A DNA stretch of 8,330 bases, from the NCBI GenBank assembly GCA_902493145.1, contig CABUOA010000059.1, positions 1 to 8,330 of the forward strand, in the 5' to 3' direction. Origin of the DNA: an uncultured Collinsella sp. Its GTDB lineage: Bacteria; Actinomycetota; Coriobacteriia; Coriobacteriales; Coriobacteriaceae. Shown one piece after another: positions 5,507 through 8,330 of this stretch. The translations under genes were made by a program, and so were the position numbers. How positions within the stretch are numbered: the stretch's first letter is position 1; every line of letters begins with the position of its first letter. The notes below the pieces were generated by a model. It did no database searches, was not told the origin of the DNA, and saw only the letters and a list, made by a program, of their open reading frames with translations.

Positions 5507-7695
5507 GTTCGGCCCTGGTTCCAGAACTGGGTACCGATGTAACCGCACGTGCGACGGGCGACATTCATCTTCTCCTGGTCACGATTGCCGCAATTGGGGC
5601 ACTCCCACACCAGCTTGCCGTCATCCTCGACAATCTTGATCTCACCGTCGTAGCCGCACACCTGGCAGTAGTCGCTCTTGGTGTTGAGCTCGGCGTACAT
5701 GATGTTGTCGTAGATGTACTGCATCACGCGAATGACAGCCTTGAGGTTGTCCTGCATGTTGGGAACCTCGACGTAGGAGATGGCACCGCCCGGCGAAAGC
5801 TGCTGGAACATACCCTCGAACTTGAGCTTGTCGAATGCGTCGATCTCCTCGGACACGTGGACGTGGTAGCTGTTGGTGATGTAGCCCTTGTCCGTCACGC
5901 CCGGGATGATGCCAAAACGACGCTGCAGGCACTTGGCGAACTTGTAGGTCGTCGACTCAAGCGGGGTACCGTACAGCGAGAAGTCAATATCGCTTTCGGC
6001 CTTCCACTCCGCGCACTTGTCGTTCATGCGCTGCATGACGGCCATGGCAAAGGGCGTGCCCTCCTTCTCGGTGTGGCTGTGGCCCGTCATGTACTTAACG
6101 CACTCATACAGGCCGGCATAACCCAGACTAATGGTGGAGTAACCGCCCACGAGCAACTTGTCGATCGTCTCGCCCTTCTTCAGGCGGGCGAGGGCACCGT
6201 ACTGCCAAAGAATCGGTGCGGCATCCGAAAGCGTACCCTTCAGACGCTCATGACGGCACAGCAGGGCGCGGTGGCACAGCTCAAGGCGCTCGTCGAAGAT
6301 CTTCCAGAACTTATCCATGTCCTGATGCGAGCTCAGCGCGACATCGGGCAGGTTGATGGTCACAACGCCCTGGTTAAAGCGACCGTAGTACTTGGGCTTG
6401 TTCGGGTCATAGTTCAGCGCGTTGGCCACGTTGTTAAATCCGTTACCGGAGCGGTCGGGCGTCAGGAAGCTGCGGCAACCCATGCAGGTATAGCAGTCGC
6501 CGTTGCCCGCGGTCTCGCCCTTCGACAGCTTGAGCTCGCGCATCTTCTTCTCGGAGATGTAGTCGGGCACCATGCGCTTGGCGGTGCACTTCGCAGCCAG
6601 CTGAGTCAGGTAGAAGTACGGGGAATCCTCGTGAACGTTATCGTCCTCGAGCACGTAGATGAGCTTGGGGAACGCCGGGGTGATCCACACGCCGGCTTCG
6701 TTCTTAACGCCCTCATAGCGCTGACGAAGCGTCTCCTCCACAATCATGGCAAGGTCATGCTTCTCCTGGGGCGTACGGGCCTCATTGAGATACATAAAGA
6801 CCGTCACGAACGGCGCCTGGCCATTCGTGGTCATAAGGGTCACGACCTGATACTGAATCGTCTGAACGCCGCGACGGATCTCGTCACGCAGGCGGTCCTC
6901 AACAACCTCGCGGACCTTTTCGGGAGATGCGGAAACGCCGAGCTCCTCGAGCTCGCGGGCGACCTCGCCGCGAATCTTTTGACGGCTCACCTCGACGAAC
7001 GGGGCAAGATGGGTCAGCGAAATCGACTGGCCACCGTACTGGGAGGAAGCAACCTGAGCGATGATCTGCGTCGCGATGTTGCAGGCAGTCGAGAAGCTGT
7101 GCGGCTTCTCGATCAGCGTGCCCGAAATAACAGTACCGTTCTGGAGCATATCCTCCAGGTTCACCAGGTCGCAGTTATGCATGTGCTGGGCAAAGTAGTC
7201 CGAATCATGGAAGTGAATCAGACCCTCATTGTGAGCATCCACAATCTCCTGGGGCAGCAGCACACGCTGGGTCAGGTCCTTGGAGATCTCGCCGGCCATG
7301 TAGTCACGCTGAACGGAATTGACGGTCGGGTTCTTGTTGGAGTTCTCCTGCTTGACCTCTTCGTTGTTGCACTCAATCAGCGACAGAATCTTGTCGTCGG
7401 TCGTGTTCTTCTGGCGCTTCAGGCTCTGAACATAGCGATAGATGATGTAATGGCGAGCGACCTCGTAGCAGTCGAGACGCATAATCTCGTCCTCGACCAG
7501 ATCCTGAATCTCCTCGACCGACACGGTGTGGCCCGCGTTCTCGCATGCCTCGGCGACGTTTTGTGCCGCGTAAACCACCTGGCGGTCGGTAAGACGAGAG
7601 CTCTCCTCGACCTCCAAGTTTGCGGCGCGGATGGCATTGACAATCTTATCGATGTCAAAGACAACCTCGGTGCCGCTGCGCTTGATGATCTTCAT
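5473..7695 (-). CDS. nrdD: anaerobic (class III) ribonucleoside-triphosphate reductase
   Basis: A 740-residue glycyl-radical enzyme that reduces NTPs to dNTPs without oxygen, with formate as the usual reductant. Residues 1 to about 95 form an ATP-cone allosteric domain (K-R-S-G-T-E-V-V-F-D-I-D-K-I at the start), as expected for dATP feedback inhibition. The large barrel domain follows. Near the C-terminus four cysteines, C677, C680, C699 and C702 (C-Q-V-C and C-P-N-C), make the structural zinc site. R-R-T-C-G-Y-I-G then carries the radical glycine G718, followed by N-Q-G-R. The frame is intact and full length. The start at 7695 has AGAGG with 7 nt spacing. It is preceded by a leader of about 220 nt and an NrdR-controlled promoter. 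Its last codons form one arm of a large quasi-palindrome. Its activase gene nrdG is downstream on the same strand. Confidence 0.98.
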   Translation of the reverse strand: MKIIKRSGTEVVFDIDKIVNAIRAANLEVEESSRLTDRQVVYAAQNVAEACENAGHTVSVEEIQDLVEDEIMRLDCYEVARHYIIYRYVQSLKRQKNTTDDKILSLIECNNEEVKQENSNKNPTVNSVQRDYMAGEISKDLTQRVLLPQEIVDAHNEGLIHFHDSDYFAQHMHNCDLVNLEDMLQNGTVISGTLIEKPHSFSTACNIATQIIAQVASSQYGGQSISLTHLAPFVEVSRQKIRGEVARELEELGVSASPEKVREVVEDRLRDEIRRGVQTIQYQVVTLMTTNGQAPFVTVFMYLNEARTPQEKHDLAMIVEETLRQRYEGVKNEAGVWITPAFPKLIYVLEDDNVHEDSPYFYLTQLAAKCTAKRMVPDYISEKKMRELKLSKGETAGNGDCYTCMGCRSFLTPDRSGNGFNNVANALNYDPNKPKYYGRFNQGVVTINLPDVALSSHQDMDKFWKIFDERLELCHRALLCRHERLKGTLSDAAPILWQYGALARLKKGETIDKLLVGGYSTISLGYAGLYECVKYMTGHSHTEKEGTPFAMAVMQRMNDKCAEWKAESDIDFSLYGTPLESTTYKFAKCLQRRFGIIPGVTDKGYITNSYHVHVSEEIDAFDKLKFEGMFQQLSPGGAISYVEVPNMQDNLKAVIRVMQYIYDNIMYAELNTKSDYCQVCGYDGEIKIVEDDGKLVWECPNCGNRDQEKMNVARRTCGYIGTQFWNQGRTEEIRDRVLHL

Positions 7696-7915
7696 CCTCT
7701 TGCCTCTTTCGCGTCGAAATCGTATTGCGCTTCAGAGCCAAACGATGCCCGGCAGGGCTTGCCCCTGTCTTGCGGCGCCGTCGCGCAATCTGTGTTTTCG
7801 AAAACCATAGGCCCTCATGCGGACAATCCTCGCAGCCAATCAAGGGGCTCGAAGATCCATCCAAATGGGGCGAATAAGGTCCTCGTTCTCTGTCCGCCAT
7901 CTATCATACGACAAA
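7696..7915 (-). promoter_or_regulatory. long, potentially structured 5' leader of nrdD
   Basis: If transcription starts about 7 nt after the proposed -10 box, the nrdD mRNA has an untranslated leader of roughly 220 nt. Features seen: a 12-bp perfect palindrome GTTTTCGAAAAC (7794-7805); two adjacent possible hairpins, TTGCG/CGCAA (7770-7774/7784-7788) and CAGGG/CCCTG (7753-7757/7763-7767); and a possible long-range pair GGACA/TGTCC (7821-7825/7891-7895). I do not recognise a known riboswitch class. A minus-strand reading frame crosses the leader (from an ATG near 7900) but overlaps the nrdD start out of frame and looks incidental. Confidence 0.4.
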
Positions 7916-7919
7916 GAGG

Positions 7920-7935
7920 CATCTATATCCTGTAT
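7920..7935. promoter_or_regulatory. NrdR box 2 (proximal, degenerate), overlapping the -10 region
   Basis: CATCTATATCCTGTAT matches the NrdR consensus ACACWATATATWGTGT at 10 of 16 positions, including the inner C-W-A-T-A-T and W-G-T. It starts exactly 32 bp from box 1, leaving a 16-bp gap, which is the spacing expected for NrdR tandem boxes on one face of the helix. It covers the proposed -10 hexamer of nrdD, so NrdR bound here would block RNA polymerase. Confidence 0.7.
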
Positions 7936-7951
7936 TCTTTTTTTAGGTCAA
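7922..7951 (-). promoter_or_regulatory. sigma70-like promoter of nrdD
   Basis: Minus strand: -35 TTGACC (7951-7946), an 18-nt spacer with an A-rich run, and -10 TATAGA (7927-7922). It lies between and overlaps the two NrdR boxes. A second TTTGACCT copy occurs 29 nt upstream (7981-7974). Combined with TTGCTT and TATATG it might make an alternative, weaker promoter overlapping box 1. Confidence 0.6.
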
Positions 7952-7967
7952 ACACAACATATAGTGT
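7952..7967. promoter_or_regulatory. NrdR box 1 (near-consensus)
   Basis: ACACAACATATAGTGT matches the NrdR consensus ACACWATATATWGTGT at 15 of 16 positions. NrdR is the ATP-cone repressor that senses the dATP/ATP state and shuts down ribonucleotide reductase genes. The box lies directly upstream of the proposed -35 of nrdD and pairs with box 2 at the canonical 32-bp distance. nrdR itself is not in the window. Confidence 0.88.
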
Positions 7968-8260
7968 TTCAGCAGGTCAAAGCAATTAGTCATTTTGCAG
8001 ACGCATTAATTATGAGGGGTTCTTGGCAAGTCGGTAAAACGTTACCAACACGGCTACCTGCATGGCAGTTATAAAACCCCCTTAGTCAAGCCGCTGACAA
8101 ATCCTACCAAAACCAAGCCGCTCACGCCAAAAGAATCCAAAAGATTATGCTTGACCAACATGTTGCGGTCACGGTCGGCCAGGACGTATGCAACCTGCCG
8201 GCACCTCTACGGGGACCTTGGATCAATATTTGCTGGCATATTTGACGGCGTGCTTGGTAG
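7968..8260. other. spacer between tRNA terminator and nrdD operator, no confident gene
   Basis: About 290 bp, richer in A+T and in codons rare elsewhere in the window. Seen here: an operator-like inverted repeat GGTAA-AACG-TTACC (8033-8046); an imperfect direct repeat CAAGCCGCT-G/C-AC (8087-8098 and 8114-8125); a 30-codon minus-strand frame 8161-8069 coding a hydrophobic peptide (V-S-G-L-V-L-V-G-F-V-S-G-L core) without a Shine-Dalgarno sequence; and, overlapping on the plus strand, a frame open from 8016 to 8293 with no early ATG. Neither frame resembles a family I know. The stretch may be a decayed gene or insertion remnant next to the tRNA. Confidence 0.3.
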
Positions 8261-8298
8261 CAAAACAAAACAGCTCAGAGGACATAGCCTCTGAGCTG
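8261..8298 (-). terminator. intrinsic terminator of the tRNA transcript
   Basis: On the minus strand CAGCTCAGAGG pairs perfectly over 11 bp with CCTCTGAGCTG (8288-8298 with 8271-8281), with a 6-nt loop, and is followed at once by TTTTGTTTTG (8270-8261). This is a textbook rho-independent terminator, beginning 8 nt after the tRNA CCA end. It insulates nrdD from tRNA transcription. Confidence 0.95.
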
Positions 8299-8306
8299 CG
8301 AACATT

Positions 8307-8330
8307 TGGTGGGCGTTAGAAGATTTGAAC
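8307..8330 (-). tRNA. 3' end of a tRNA, identity not determinable (5' part outside the window)
   Basis: Read on the minus strand, the last 24 bases are G53, a T-loop TTCAAAT, T-stem 3' half CTTCT, acceptor 3' strand AACGCCC, discriminator A and an encoded CCA. The complementary 5' acceptor strand (GGGCGTT) and the anticodon lie beyond the right edge. CCA is genome-encoded and a terminator follows. Discriminator A fits several isotypes, so no amino acid is assigned. Confidence 0.88.

Noticed and set aside
5160..5564. Minus-strand frame of 134 codons through the nrdD-nrdG spacer
   Set aside because: It overlaps nrdD out of frame and reads through the palindromes. Similar peptides from both strands of this spacer are explained by the inverted repeat, not by coding.
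5479..7989. Very long plus-strand reading frame (over 800 codons) antisense to nrdD
   Set aside because: It mirrors nrdD exactly, gives a leucine/valine/histidine-rich composition with no family features, and results from the third-position GC bias of nrdD. nrdD has all catalytic motifs.
8033..8046. GGTAA-AACG-TTACC as a LacI-type operator
   Set aside because: It is far from any confident promoter and there is no regulator gene in the window. A 5-bp match is expected by chance at this length.

Overview
The window looks like chromosomal DNA from a high-GC, strictly anaerobic actinobacterium of the Coriobacteriia, most likely a Collinsella relative. This rests on GC-rich codon use, GGAGG-type ribosome binding sites, a class III (oxygen-sensitive) ribonucleotide reductase and the character of the proteins. 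The taxon is inferred, not proven. The content is mostly housekeeping metabolism. The unusual material lies in the spacers.

Layout from left to right. (1) Bases 1-737, minus strand: a SlyD-type FKBP prolyl isomerase followed 3 nt later by the start of a UreE-like nickel metallochaperone that runs off the left edge. (2) Bases 858-2722, plus strand: an M19 dipeptidase, a strong hairpin, and a YgjP-like (DUF45) zinc-metalloprotein, probably started from TTG. (3) Bases 2729-4399, minus strand: a compact pterin/folate cluster folE - HD-domain hydrolase - folB, whose end faces the metalloprotein gene with only 6 bp between the stops. (4) Bases 4465-7695, minus strand: nrdG and nrdD, the activase and catalytic subunit of anaerobic ribonucleotide reductase, separated by an unusual 426-bp spacer. 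(5) Bases 7696-8330: the nrdD leader, promoter and NrdR operator pair, a spacer with no confident gene, then an intrinsic terminator and the 3' end of a tRNA on the minus strand.

How the genes fit together. All minus-strand genes from the right edge to base 2729 point the same way: tRNA (with its own terminator), nrdD, nrdG, folE, HD protein, folB. nrdD and nrdG make deoxynucleotides without oxygen. folE and folB make the dihydropterin part of folate, which is needed for thymidylate and purine synthesis. The HD protein is a plausible candidate for dephosphorylating the FolE product before FolB acts. nrdD expression is very probably controlled by NrdR: two NrdR boxes 32 bp apart embrace a sigma70-like promoter.

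Most notable structures. Between nrdD and nrdG lies a roughly 228-bp quasi-palindrome whose arms include the last codons of nrdD and an inverted copy of them, around a 35-bp near-perfect GC-rich hairpin. Next to it is a second palindromic element with 25-bp arms, bracketed by an 8-bp direct repeat and lying directly against the nrdG ribosome binding site.
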